A stretch of DNA of 64,000 nt from Nannocystis sp. (lineage in GTDB: Bacteria; Myxococcota_A; Polyangia; Nannocystales; Nannocystaceae), in contig NZ_JADJNN010000038.1 of NCBI RefSeq assembly GCF_016714285.1, positions 248,001 through 312,000 on the forward strand. Reading direction: 5' to 3'. Shown here piece after piece: positions 1-9,528 of the stretch. Made by a program: the position numbers and the translations under genes. A model generated the notes under the pieces. The model saw only the letters and a list, made by a program, of their open reading frames with translations. It ran no database searches and was not told the DNA's origin. Each line of letters begins with the position of its first letter. The stretch's first letter is position 1.

Positions 1-1197
1 GCGACCTTGATCTCGACGCCGCGCTCCGACCTGCGCGGCAACACAGCGGCGCGGATCCTGGCGATCGAGGGGACGCTGCTGGCCAGCTTCATGGCCCTCG
101 ACGCGGCGCTGCTGTCGCTGTTCTGGGTCGCGTCGATGATGCCGCTCTGGCAAGACAGCCGGCGCAGCCACTCGCGGCCGCTGCACGTGGTGATGACGCT
201 GTCGATCGTGGCGACCGCGGGGGCCCTGCTGGCGGCGCTGATCTTGATGGCGCAGCAGGGCGCGGCGGCCGGGCTGGCGGCGCCGCTGGACCTGCTGGCG
301 ATCGCGCGCTCGAACGTCGTGATCACGCCGCTGGTCGGCTGGTTGTTCCTGTTTGTTGGGTTGCTGCGCATGGGTATCTTTCCGGCGCACCTGTGGCTCA
401 CGGCGTCGGCCTGGCGGGCGCCGGGCTACTCGGCGATGCCGGCGCTGTTCACCTCGCTCGGCTCCTTCGGGCTCGCGCGCGTGGTGATGCCGCTGTTCCC
501 CGGGCTGTGCCAGGACGTGTCGGCGCCGCTGGTGATCATCGGCGCGATCACGGCGCTGTACGGGGCGCTGCTGGCGATCGGACAGTACGATCTGCGGCGC
601 TTGATCGGCTACTTCTGGGTCAGCCAGATGGGGCTCGTGCTCACCGGTCTGGCGACGCTCAACGCTCCGGGGGTCGCCGGCGGGCTGCTGCAGGCGATGT
701 CGTCGGTGGTCGAGGTCAGCGGGCTCATGCTCATCGCGCTCGAGGTCGAGGCGCGGGCGGGCACCACGGACATGCGCCTGCTCGGCGGCCTGGTGCGTCG
801 GGCGCCGCGGATGGCGACGGGCTTCTTCCTGCTCTCGGCGGCCGCGGTCGGCTTCCCCGGGACGATCTCCTTCGTCGCCGAAGATCTCGCGATTCAGGGT
901 CTGCTTCATCAACACGAGGTGGCCGCGGGCGTGCTGCTCGTGGTCACGGCGCTCAACGGCATCACCCTGTTCAAGGCGTTCAAGCAGACCTTCCTCGGGC
1001 CGGGCTCGCAGCACGCCAAGGACCTGCGATCGTTCGAGGACCTGCGCGGCTGGGAGTACCGCGCGTCGGTGGCGATGATGGTGACCTTGCTGGTCGGCGG
1101 CTTCATGCCGCAGCCGCTGCTCGGGGTGCGGGCGGGGGTGGTCGACGCGCTCAAGCAGATCTCGCACGACGGTGTGGTCCGCGAGGACATGCGCTGA
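1..1197 (+). CDS. NADH-quinone oxidoreductase antiporter-like subunit (NuoM/NuoL type), 5' truncated
   Basis: Membrane subunit of the proton-pumping transporter family found in complex I and related complexes. The reading frame is open from base 1, so the true start lies upstream and the TTG at base 7 is not trusted. About ten hydrophobic segments are visible. Family hallmarks are an APGYSAMPALFTSLGSFGLAR helix followed by DLRRLIGYFWVSQMG, which corresponds to the usual D(L)KRLLAYSS(I)SHMG segment, and a late GFPGTISFVAEDL helix. The usual N-terminal helices are missing, as expected from truncation. NuoM-like is the best fit, but NuoL, NuoN or an Mrp/DabB-type homologue cannot be excluded without the rest of the operon. 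The 3' end, including the stop codon, is duplicated just downstream. Confidence 0.8.
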   Translation, partial: ATLISTPRSDLRGNTAARILAIEGTLLASFMALDAALLSLFWVASMMPLWQDSRRSHSRPLHVVMTLSIVATAGALLAALILMAQQGAAAGLAAPLDLLAIARSNVVITPLVGWLFLFVGLLRMGIFPAHLWLTASAWRAPGYSAMPALFTSLGSFGLARVVMPLFPGLCQDVSAPLVIIGAITALYGALLAIGQYDLRRLIGYFWVSQMGLVLTGLATLNAPGVAGGLLQAMSSVVEVSGLMLIALEVEARAGTTDMRLLGGLVRRAPRMATGFFLLSAAAVGFPGTISFVAEDLAIQGLLHQHEVAAGVLLVVTALNGITLFKAFKQTFLGPGSQHAKDLRSFEDLRGWEYRASVAMMVTLLVGGFMPQPLLGVRAGVVDALKQISHDGVVREDMR

Positions 1198-1272
1198 CGC
1201 GTCACTGCGACGCGTTCACGCAGAGCTCGCACGACGGTGTGGTCCGCGAGGACCTGCGCTGACGCGTCACTG
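1156..1272. repeat. Tandem duplication of the convergent gene junction
   Basis: Two 52-bp copies (1156-1207 and 1221-1272) differ at only a couple of bases. Each copy carries the last codons and TGA stop of the upstream plus-strand gene together with the TCA (minus-strand TGA) that ends the downstream minus-strand gene. The plus-strand gene stops in copy 1 and the minus-strand gene stops in copy 2. The same arrangement recurs at other convergent junctions in this window. Confidence 0.85.
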
Positions 1273-3121
1273 GACGGTGGCGAGGAAGCTCGCGGCGGCG
1301 GCGGCGAGCCTGGCCGGGTCCTTGATCGGTCGGGAGCAGGCGCTGTCGGTGCAGAGGTAGACCGCGGCGGCGCCGATGTCGGGGTAGCGGGCGCCGGGCG
1401 GGCTGACGCTGACGAGGGTGCGTGGATCGTCGAGGCCGAGGGCGGCGCGGTGCAGGGCGGCGCGGGCCGGGTCGTCGGGCTGGCCGACGATCGTGACGTC
1501 GACGGGGTGAAGGTCGCCTCGGCGAGGGCGAGGGCGTACTGGCCGAGCATGCGGCCCTCGTCGGCGATCGCCTGCGGGTCGGACACGGCGCGCAGGGCCT
1601 GATCGCGGCGTCGGCGTGGGATGAGGGGGCGGGCAGGTGGTCGATCTGGCGGTGCAGCTCGAGCAGGAAGCGGGCGGCCATGCCGTTGTCCTCGATCGGC
1701 TTGCGGCGCTCGGCGAACACGCCGACGGCCCCGGGTCGCGGGTGTGGGCGAAGAAGCCGCCGTGCTCGCGATCTTCGAGGGGGCGCGCATGAGCTCGCGA
1801 GGTCGAGGGCGTGCACGAGCCAGCGCTCGTCGCCGGTGACACGATGCAGCGCGAGCAGGGCGCGGCCGACGGCGGCCTGGTCGCGCAGGTGCAGAGGGCC
1901 GGGCAGGTCGGCGTCGTGGCGAAAGCCGCCGCCGGGCTCGCGGTGGGCCGAGAGCAGGCGCTCGCCGGCTTGCAGGGCCGCGGCGAGGGCGTCGTTGTCG
2001 GGGCCGCCGTCCGGGCCGGGGACGCTGGCGTGGAGCTGACACAGCGCGGAGATCGTGCGGGCGTTGATGTCGGCGTAGCGGTGAGGGTCGACGCGCGGGA
2101 TGCCGAGTTTGCGGCGATCGGCGTCGCCCCGGGCGTAGTACTCGGGGCCGGGCACGGGCTCGGCGTCGGGCGCTGGAGGTCGGCGTCCTGGCTGGTGAAG
2201 AAACCGCCGCCCGGGTGCTGCATCATGCCGAGGATGTAGCTGCGCTGGCGGTGGGCGGCGCTGCGCCAGCGGGGCTCGGGGCTGCGGAGGTGGGCGCGGG
2301 CGAGGGACTCGAGCGCGCCGGCCTGGATGGCGCCGATCTTCTCGTAGTGGGGCCGGTCCCACGCGCCGCCGACCGAGTACTGGTACATGCCGCCCCACAC
2401 CGGGTCGATGAGCTGGATCTCCGCGGCGATCGTGGTGAGCGCGCGGGCCTGCCATTCGGGGGCGGCGAAGACCCGGGCGCGCAGCAGGGCGAGCTCGTCG
2501 AGCGCGGCCAGCGGGTACTTCTGGCCGCGACCCCAGCCGCCGTGCTCGTGGTCGTAGGCGGCGTCGAGCTGGGCCCAGGCGGCGCGGCGCAGGGCGACGA
2601 GGTCGGTGTTCGCGGGTGCGGGCGCGGGGCCCCGGGCGTCGGCCCTGGAGGCTGCCGGCAGCCTGCTCGGCGACCAGCTTGCGCAGCAGGGCGGCGAACT
2701 CGGCGGGCTCCTGGAAGCCGCGCAGCTCGAGCACGGGGCGGGCGTCGCTGGTGAGCACGGCGGTGGCGGGCCAGCCCCACTCGGCGTAGCGCTCGGCGAG
2801 GTCGGGGCGGGCGTCGGCGTCGACGCGGATCGGCATGAAGTGGTCGCGCAGCAGGGCGGCGACCTGCGGATCGGCGTAGGTGCGGTGGTCCATCACGTGA
2901 CACCAGTGACACCAGCTGGCGGCGACGTTCACGAGCAAGATCCGTCGCTCGCGGGCGGCGCTGGCGAAGCTCTCGGGTCGCCACTCGTGCCAGGTGAAGC
3001 TCGCGGCGGCGGGGGCCGGCGTGCTCGCGGTGAGCGGCGGTGCTGCGGCGCAGGCGTGGCTCAGGGCGAGGGCGAGGAGCGCGGGCGAGAGCCTGGCCAG
3101 GAGCGAGCAGGGGCGGGACAT
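1267..3121 (-). pseudogene. Thioredoxin-domain (DUF255/YyaL-type) exported protein, broken by several frameshifts
   Basis: The protein opens with a signal peptide ending around AHACAAAP, followed by a thioredoxin-like domain with the WCHWCHVM motif typical of DUF255/YyaL proteins. It continues with the expected six-hairpin part: HEHGGWGRGQKYP, GGMYQYSVGG, GGFFTSQDADL, YADINARTISAL, EDNGMAARFLLELH and GQYALALAEATF all appear in order. They sit in different frames, however. Shifts are needed near 2640, 2180, about 1800 (twice), about 1650 and about 1520, and the last frame ends cleanly at 1267. Every conserved block survives, so base-calling errors are likelier than real decay. The molecular function of this family is not settled. 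Confidence 0.75.
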
Positions 3122-3127
3122 GGCGCT

Positions 3128-3133
3128 AGCGTA
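3128..3133 (-). promoter_or_regulatory. Candidate -10 (TACGCT) of a leaderless start
   Basis: TACGCT ends 6 nt before the ATG at 3121 and no Shine-Dalgarno lies between. It belongs to the window-wide TAnnnT-N6-10-start pattern. Confidence 0.35.
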
Positions 3134-3165
3134 CGTCGGGCGGGGGGGGATCGGGTTGAGTTGCG

Positions 3166-3317
3166 GCCTGTCCTGGGGGGGGTCGGGTTGGTGCGGCCTG
3201 TCCCTGGGGACAGATGGCTAGCTGGGGGGGGGGACGGGAGATCGGGTTGGGTGCGGCCTGTCCCGGGGACAGGGATGTCCCGGGGCAGGTTGTGATGGCT
3301 GTCTCCGGGGACAGGTC
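3166..3317. repeat. Cluster of CTGTCC...GGACAGG palindromes, intergenic
   Basis: At least four palindromes lie in about 150 bp: CTGTCCCTGGGGACAG at 3198-3213, CTGTCCCGGGGACAG at 3258-3272, a shorter TGTCCCGGGGCAGG at 3277-3290 and CTGTCTCCGGGGACAGGT at 3299-3316. A decayed copy sits at about 3167. The spacer units share a TCGGGTTGG-GTGCGGC flank. The predicted stop of the minus-strand gene at 3316-3318 falls in the last palindrome. Confidence 0.85.
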
Positions 3318-4221
3318 AGCCGGGCGGCGAGACTGGGACGCTCTCGGCGGGTGGGGCCTCGCCGGGCGGTGGGGCGAGGGGACGGTCTCGGCCGGAGTTG
3401 TGGCGGGCGGCGGGGCGGGGCCCTCGGGCGGCGGGCGACAGGCTCAGGCGGCGGGGCGGGTGCGGGCTCGGGCGGCGGGGCGTAGCCGGCGTTCGGCAGG
3501 GCGTAGCCCGGACTCGGCGCGGGGGCGGGCTGCTGCGGCTGGGTGAGGTGTACGGGTCCTCGGGGGGCGGCGCCTGGTGGCGCTGACGGCCGACGCCGAA
3601 GCCGAACACGAGGCCGGCGCGGATGCCCCAGCGCAGGCCGCAGGCGCCGAAGAAGACGACGTTGCTGGTGGCACCGGCGTAGCTGTAGGCGGCGTCGCAC
3701 TTGTCGCCGGGGAAGCGCATCGAGAAGTTGACGCCGATGTCGAGGGCCATGCGGCGGCCGATGCCGATGAGGAGGCCGGGGCCGGCGTTCCACTCGCCGA
3801 CGACGCCGCGCTTGTGGTTGAGGAAGACCGGGCCGACGCCGCCGTAGATGTACGGGGTGAAGCGGTAGCTGCGGTAGAGCATGACCGTCACGCCGGGGAT
3901 CATGCTGAACTCGTTGGTGGGGATCTGCTTCTCGATCCCGGGGTAGTCCTGCTTGTAGTAGCTGGGCAGGAAGGTGCTGAAGTTGCGCAGCTGGAGGCCG
4001 AGGGCGAGGTTGTTGACGAAGAAGTAGTTGAGGCCGGCGGCGACGAGCAGGTTGCCGCCGCCGCCGCGGTAGAAGGAGCCGCCGAGGCCGAAGCTCGGCA
4101 TCAGGGTGCCGCGGGTCCACGGCTTGTCGTCAGGCTTCGGCGAGAAGGGCCGGGCCGCGGCCAGCGAGGGCCACGCGAGCGCGGCGACGACGAGCGAGAC
4201 GGTGAGGGGAAGGGCGCGCAC
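3316..4221 (-). CDS. Small predicted outer-membrane beta-barrel protein with Pro-rich tail
   Basis: A signal peptide (MRALPLTVSLVVAALAWPSLAAA) precedes about 200 residues of alternating Gly/aromatic strands such as SFGLGGSFYRGGGG, YIYGGVGPVF and GPGLLIGIGRRMALDIGVNF, like small OmpW/OprF-type barrels. It starts at GTG 4221 behind a GGAGG ribosome site. After the PEDPYT segment (about residue 226) the frame becomes Arg/Pro-rich. The neighbouring frame (QPQQPAPAPSPGYALP..) looks more natural, so a frameshift near 3545 is likely and the printed C-terminus is doubtful. The stop falls inside a palindromic repeat. I do not recognise a named family. Confidence 0.6.
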   Translation of the reverse strand: MRALPLTVSLVVAALAWPSLAAARPFSPKPDDKPWTRGTLMPSFGLGGSFYRGGGGNLLVAAGLNYFFVNNLALGLQLRNFSTFLPSYYKQDYPGIEKQIPTNEFSMIPGVTVMLYRSYRFTPYIYGGVGPVFLNHKRGVVGEWNAGPGLLIGIGRRMALDIGVNFSMRFPGDKCDAAYSYAGATSNVVFFGACGLRWGIRAGLVFGFGVGRQRHQAPPPEDPYTSPSRSSPPPRRVRATPCRTPATPRRPSPHPPRRLSLSPAARGPRPAARHNSGRDRPLAPPPGEAPPAESVPVSPPG

Positions 4222-4288
4222 TGGGACCTCCGGACAGGCGAGTGTGGCACGCTCCGGGCTCGGCGTGCAGGCGGCCTGGGCTTCGCCC

Positions 4289-4408
4289 CGGGGGGGGCCC
4301 GGGGGGGCAGGGGGTGGGGGGGGGGGGGGCGCGGCGGCCCCGGGGGCGGGGCGCCGCCCGGCGGGGGGCCGGGGGGGGGAGGGGGGGGGGGGGGGGGGGC
4401 GCGGGGGG
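4289..4408. other. Extreme poly-G tract in a divergent intergenic region
   Basis: About 120 bases are almost entirely G, with runs of 14 (4316-4329) and 19 (4381-4399) and short C blocks between. Nothing comparable occurs elsewhere in the window. It sits between the divergent predicted outer-membrane protein and PhoD-like genes. It may be a sequencing or assembly artefact at a hard GC stretch. If real, it could form G-quadruplexes. Confidence 0.7.
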
Positions 4409-4472
4409 CAGGCGGGCCTGGGCTCGTCGCGTGGGGCGCATGGGCACCAGGTTCGCGCCCCAGGAGGCCACC

Positions 4473-5967
4473 ATGGAGATAGTGCTCGGACCGATCCTTC
4501 GACTGCGCGCCGTGGAGCCAGCGCCGGCCCGCTGGCGCGTCAGCGTGCTGGTCGTGGTCACCGGCGCGGAGGCGCCGACGCTGACCTGGACCAGCAGCGC
4601 CCGCGAGACCAGCGCCGGTGCGCCGCTGCGGCTGGCCACGCATGGTGCTCGCACGGTGTGGTCGATCGAGCTGGCGGTGGCCCGCGGCGCGCGCGCCGGT
4701 CGAGGTCACGTACCGGATCGGCGGCGCGGGCTCGTGGCGCTTCACGGTGCCGGCGACGCACGAGCGGCCGCGAATGGCCTACAACACGTGCAACGGCTTC
4801 GCGACGCTGAAGACGGCGAAGTCGGTGCGCGACCCCTTCGCGCTGTGGGTCGAGGTCGCGGCTTGCACGCGCAGACGCCGTATCACCTGATGATGATGGG
4901 CGGCGACCAGGTCTACGCGGACCCGCTGTGGGAGACGATCGACGAGCTGAGCGATTGGAGCCACAGTGGGTCGTTCATCGCGGATGTGACGGGGATGTCG
5001 GGCGCGCTGGCCGAGAAGGTCGACCGCTTCTACTTCGAGCTCTATTGCAAGCGCTGGGCGCAGCCGCAGGTGGCGGCGATGCTGGCGTCGATCCCCACGG
5101 TGATGATGTGGGACGACCACGACATCTTCGACGGCTGGGGTTCGTACCCGGACTCGCGCCACCGATCGCAGGTCTACCAGGGCATCTTCGCGGCGGCGCG
5201 GCGGTGGTTCTGCGTGTTCCAGCTGCACCGCCGGCCGGCGAGGCGGCGACCGACGAGTTCATCGCGCCAGGGCCCAACCTCAGCTACGCGCACCGCATCG
5301 ACGACCTGGCGATCGTGGCGCTCGACCTCCGCTCGGAGCGCTCGTCCTCGCAGGTGATGAGCCCGGCGGCCTGGGACGCGGCGTTCCGGTGGATCGACCG
5401 GCAGGAGGGGCTCCGGCACCTGATCGTGATGACCAGCATCCCGGTGGTGTACGTCGATCTCGGGGCCGTCGAGGACGCGCTCGGGTTCATGCCGGGGCAG
5501 CAGGAGCTCGAGGACGACCTGCGTGATCACTGGTCGAGCCGGGGTCACCACGGCGAGCGCCTGCGGCTGATCCACCGCCTGCTCGACTTCGGCAAGGCCC
5601 GCGCCACGCGGGTGACGATCGTGTCGGGCGACGTGCACGTGGGGGCGCTCGGTCTGATCGAGTCGAGCCGCGACGACCAGTTGCAGGTGATCTCGCAGCT
5701 GATCTCGTCGGGCATCGTGCACCCGCCGGCGCCGGCGATCTTCATCTACGCGCTCGACCAGCTGTTCGACGCGGGCGGGTCATCGACCGCGGGATCGAGG
5801 TGCGCATGCTGCCGTTCCCGGGCACGCAGCGCCGGCTGCTGGCCGCGCGCAACTGGCTGAGCCTCGAGCCCGACCTCGCGTGGGACACCAGCCGCAAGCG
5901 CATGTGGGCCAACTGGCACGTGGAGGGCGAGATGGAGCCGTTCACGAAGGTGATCCACCCGCAGTGA
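4473..5967 (+). pseudogene. PhoD-like metallophosphatase (alkaline phosphatase D family), frameshifted
   Basis: The start is ATG 4473, six bases after an AGGAGG ribosome site. In order one can read RMAYNTCNG, YHLMMMGGDQVYADPLWE (metal-binding GGDQ.YAD), IPTVMMWDDHDIFDGWGSYPD (WDDHDIFDGWGS) and VTIVSGDVHVGALG, the block set of PhoD-type phosphoesterases. The protein ends WHVEGEMEPFTKVIHPQ. These blocks occupy three frames, with shifts near 4690 (a GC dinucleotide run), 4862, 5235 and 5776. No signal peptide is obvious, so it is probably a cytoplasmic PhoD-like hydrolase. Intact conserved blocks argue for consensus errors rather than a dead gene. Substrate unknown. Confidence 0.75.
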
Positions 5968-6013
5968 CCGCGGATCGGCTAGGCTCGGGGCCCCTCCGGG
6001 GGGAGGAGACGCG

Positions 6014-6412
6014 ATGAAACAACACATCGAGACCATCACCCAGCTCCTGCTCGGCGCCGCCTACGCGGACAAGCGCCTCGAGGGCGCCGAGGTCACGCGC
6101 ATCGAGGCGATCTTGCGGCAGGTCCTCGGCGGCGAGCCGCCGGCCGAGCTGCTGGCCTCGCTGCACCACTTCAGCCCGGCGGCGTTCAACGTGCACAGCG
6201 CGGCGGCGACGCTGCGGGGGCTCGATCCGGCCGACAAGCGCAAGCTGCTCGAGCTGGTCGCCAGCGTCAACGACGCGGACGACGAGCTCGACCTGGCCGA
6301 GGACGCGTACCTGCGCCACGTCGCGGTCGGCATCGGCGTGCCGGAGGCGGAGATCGCGGACCTCACGCTCGAGGTGCTCGACGACGAGGAGCTGTTCGGG
6401 ATGCTGCAGTAG
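6014..6412 (+). CDS. TerB-like (tellurite-resistance/DjlA-N fold) protein
   Basis: A 132-residue all-helical acidic protein with the TerB pattern: an N-terminal AAYADKRLEGAEVTRIEAIL helix pair and a second half-repeat VNDADDELDLAEDAYLRHVAVGIGV. Acidic residues in the loops could bind metal. The start ATG 6014 follows a clear GGAGGAG ribosome site, one of the few strong ones here. It ends six bases before the convergent FAD-protein gene. TerB-fold proteins occur in stress-response and membrane-associated complexes. Nothing nearby fixes its role. Confidence 0.75.
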   Translation: MKQHIETITQLLLGAAYADKRLEGAEVTRIEAILRQVLGGEPPAELLASLHHFSPAAFNVHSAAATLRGLDPADKRKLLELVASVNDADDELDLAEDAYLRHVAVGIGVPEAEIADLTLEVLDDEELFGMLQ

Positions 6413-6418
6413 GCCGCG

Positions 6419-7748
6419 TCACTCGACGCGGTGCAGCTTGTCGAACACGCCCTTGTGGAACAGGGCCTGCGGGTCGAGGCGGGCCTTGGCGGCGGCGTAG
6501 CGGGGCTCGTCGTAGATCTGGAAGAAGCGCTCGCGGTCGTAGTGGTTGCGGGAGATCAGGGTCTTGACGCCGTCGTGGGCGAAGGTCTGGGCCTCGAAGA
6601 CCTCGGACCAGTCGCGCTCTGGCTCGCTGTTGGGCATGCCGTAGATGGCGCAGTCGATGAGCAGGGTGTCGGCCATGCGCCGGGCGTGCTCGTCGCTGAC
6701 CCAGGGGTAGATCGCGGGCATGCGGTAGGGGATGACCCACAGCGGGAAGAAGCGGGCCTCGGCGGCGTACCAGGCGTAGAAGTCGGCGAAGCGGCGGTCG
6801 GGGATGAAGAGGTCGACGACGACGTCAGGGCGGCGCTTGAGCTTGCCGAGCAGCGGCGCGAGGCGGCCGGACCAGCGGATCAGGTTGGTCGAGCCGAGCA
6901 CGGCCTTGCCGAGCAGGAAGCGCACGGCCTGGTTCTCGAGGCCGGGAACGTGGCGGTGAGCCAGTGGCACTCGGTGTCGTAGCGGAAGCAGTAGTCCTCG
7001 GCGCTGGGGTAGTCGCGGGCGCGCTCGCGGGTGCTCTTGTAAAAAATGTTGAGCCAGCGGTAGTTGCTGAGGTAGGGGGCGTCGGCGACGAACTCGCCGA
7101 GGCAGAGGGTGAGGTGGTCGGGGGCGTGGACGATGCCGTCGATGAAGTCGAAGTCGCCGGCCTCGCAGTGGTGGCGGAGGGCGGCGTGGAAGGCCGGGAA
7201 GTCGTGGAAGCGGAGGTAGCTGAGCTTGACGAAGGGCTTGGCGGGGACCAGGCGGAACTCCAGGCGGGTGACGACGCCGAGGGTGCCGTAGGAGCCGTGG
7301 ACCATGTGGAAGAGGTCGGGCTCGCGGGTGGGGAGAGCTCCAGGACCTCGCCGGTGCCGGTGACGAGCTCGAGGGATTGGACGCTGTCGAAGAAGCCGCC
7401 GAGGCGGAAGGACATCGACTCGACGGCGCAGCCGGCCACGGCGCCGCCGAGGGTGATGCCCTCGAGCTCGGGGACGACGGTGGGGACCAGGCCGAGCGGG
7501 AGGGTGGCGCGGACGATGTCGCGGAAGGTGACGCCGGGCTCGGCGGTGCAGCGGCGGTGGTGGGCGTCGATGGTGAGGATGTGGCGGAGGGCGGAGGTGT
7601 CGAGCTTGGCGCTGCGAAAGCGCGGGTCGCCGGGGATCGGCACGACGTGGTGGACGCCGCCCTTGTCGATGTGGACCAGGGCGCCAGCGGCGACCCGCTC
7701 GCGCACCTGCGCGGCGATCGCCTGGACGCGGGAGTCGTGGTCGCTCAT
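6419..7748 (-). pseudogene. FAD-linked oxidoreductase resembling DHCR24/DIMINUTO sterol reductase, frameshifted
   Basis: A PCMH-type FAD-binding domain is visible at the N-terminus: KLDTSALRHILTIDAHHRRCTAEPGVTF, then GLVPTVVPELEGITLGGAVAGCAVES. The rest (YGTLGVVTRLEFRLVPAKPFV, TRDYP-like segments, RWSGRLAPLLGKLKRRPDVVVDLFIP, and a C-terminal YDEPRYAAAKARLDPQALFHKGVFDKL) resembles delta-24 sterol reductase and related oxidases. Two shifts, near 7330 and 6955, split it into three frames. It is the last gene of the surface-glycan operon, starting 12 bases after the GT gene. A sterol substrate is only a guess. An alkyl or sugar-alcohol oxidase role is also possible. Confidence 0.7.
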
Positions 7749-8400
7749 GCGGTGGTTCTATCACTCGCGGTAGAGGCTGGTCAGCGGGACGTCGTCGAGG
7801 GTGACGACCTCGGCGGGGGCCGTGCTGCGCAGCGACTCCCACAGCTGGATCTCGAGGCTCTGCATGTGGCGCTCGTGGAACAGCAGTCCCTGGCGCGCGC
7901 GGGCCGGGGTGGCGGGGGTGTTGCCGGCGGGCCAGCGGCCCTCGCGAGCGTACTGCTGGCGGGCGAGCTCGTGGAGGTCGTGGAGGTAGATCGGGGCGCC
8001 GGGCTGCGTGAAGACGCCGGGCGGGAGGGCGTGGCCCCAAAACCCGCGCAGGAGGCCGAGGTCGGCGGCGCCGCGGGCTCCGCCGACCAGCGGTGCGTAC
8101 TGCGACATGCCGTGCGGGTGGCCGTCGATCGTGCTCCACACGCCGGGGACGAGCACGAGCAGCAGCGCGGCGGCGGGGGCGTGGCGCCAGCGGCCGCGCA
8201 GGGCGGCGGCGCGGGTCAGGGCGATGAACGCGGTCGCGGCGGCGAGGGCCATGAAGGGGTAGGCGGTGAGCCAGTGCTTGGTGCCGCCGAAGATCGGGAT
8301 CGTCGGGACGGCGATCAGGGCGAGCGGGAAGCCGGCGAAGAGGGCCCACAGGAGGCCGTCGCGGGCCGGCTGACCGCGCAGGGGGGCGCGCCAGGTGGGG

Positions 8401-8440
8401 GTGTCCGAAGGGACAGGTGAGGTGTCTCTTGGGGCAGGTG
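8401..8440. repeat. Two palindromic repeats inside the GT39-like gene
   Basis: GTGTCCGAAGGGACAGGT (8401-8418) and GTGTCTCTTGGGGCAGGT (8422-8439) are adjacent. On the minus strand they are read in frame as TPAPRDTSPVPSDT. Confidence 0.8.
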
Positions 8441-9006
8441 TTAGATCGCGGCGGAGACCGAGGGCGAGGCCGAGGAGGGCGAGCAGGAGGGCGCCGGTGG
8501 GGACGGTGGCCCAGGTGAGCACGAAGGGGTAGGAGATCGGGAGGGGGGGGCGGTTGTAGTTGATGCCGAGGAATTCGGTGTTGTAGTAGGCGTGGAATTG
8601 GTGGAACTCGATGTAGTCGCGGAGGCGGCCGACCGGGTCGCTCCACAGCCAGGGCCACAGGGCGAGCACCGTGAGCGGGGCGAGCACGGCCATCGCTCAG
8701 GGAAGGGGGAGCAGCAGCTGGCCGGGGCGCGGGCGTCGGCGGGCGAGCAGGAGGCAGAGGACGTAGTGGAGGGCGAGCAGGACCGGGATGAAGAGGGCGT
8801 TTAGCTTGATCGAGACGGCGACGCCGAGGGCGGGGCCGAGGGCGAGGGCCCAGCGCGCAGAGTGCAGGGCGCGGCGGTAGATCAGGACCACGGCGAGGGT
8901 GGCGGCGGCGACCGGGACGTCGAAGCAGTGCAGGCCGGCGTGGAACCCACGTGCGGGAGGGCGATGAACCTGGGGCGGCGCACAGGCCGGCGAGGAGGGG
9001 ATAGTG

Positions 9007-9093
9007 CTGTCTGGAGGGACAGGTTGGGTGGTCGGAGGGACAGGTGGGATCAGGGTGGTCGAAGGGACAGGTTGGGTGGTCAGGGGACAGGTT
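9007..9093. repeat. Cluster of four palindromic repeats inside the GT39-like gene
   Basis: A full unit, CTGTCTGGAGGGACAGGT, at 9007-9024 is followed by three half-degenerate units ending GGGACAGGT at about 9044, 9072 and 9091. They are joined by TGGGTGGTC spacers. The frame of the host gene breaks in or beside this cluster. Confidence 0.75.
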
Positions 9094-9528
9094 GGGGCTT
9101 GGCCGGGAGCGGGGCGGCCAGGCTGGCGCCGGTGAGGAAGAGGAGGGCGACGGCGAGGCCGGCGAGCAGCTGGGCGGGGAGGCGCATCGCGGCGCCCTCG
9201 GGCATGAGCGGGAGGAGGCCGGCCTGTGCGGGCTCGGGCTGGCCGGCGGGGCGCCCGGGCTGGGCGAAGATGCGGGCCGAGATGCCGCCGGCGATCTTCA
9301 TGAGGGCGGGGTGCTCGTGGTTGACGCTGAAGGCGCGGTCGCGGGCGGGGGCGGCGAGGGCGGTGCCGGGGGCGTGGAGGAGCTGGGCGGCCCAGGCGGC
9401 GTGGTGGCGACTGGCGACGAAGTAGATGCCCTCGTCGCGGACGTAGCCGACGCGGCGGTGGCCGAGCGAGAGGAGGGTGGTGGTCGCGAGGCCGAGGGCG
9501 AGCGCGACCAGCAGGCGGTCGCGACGGG

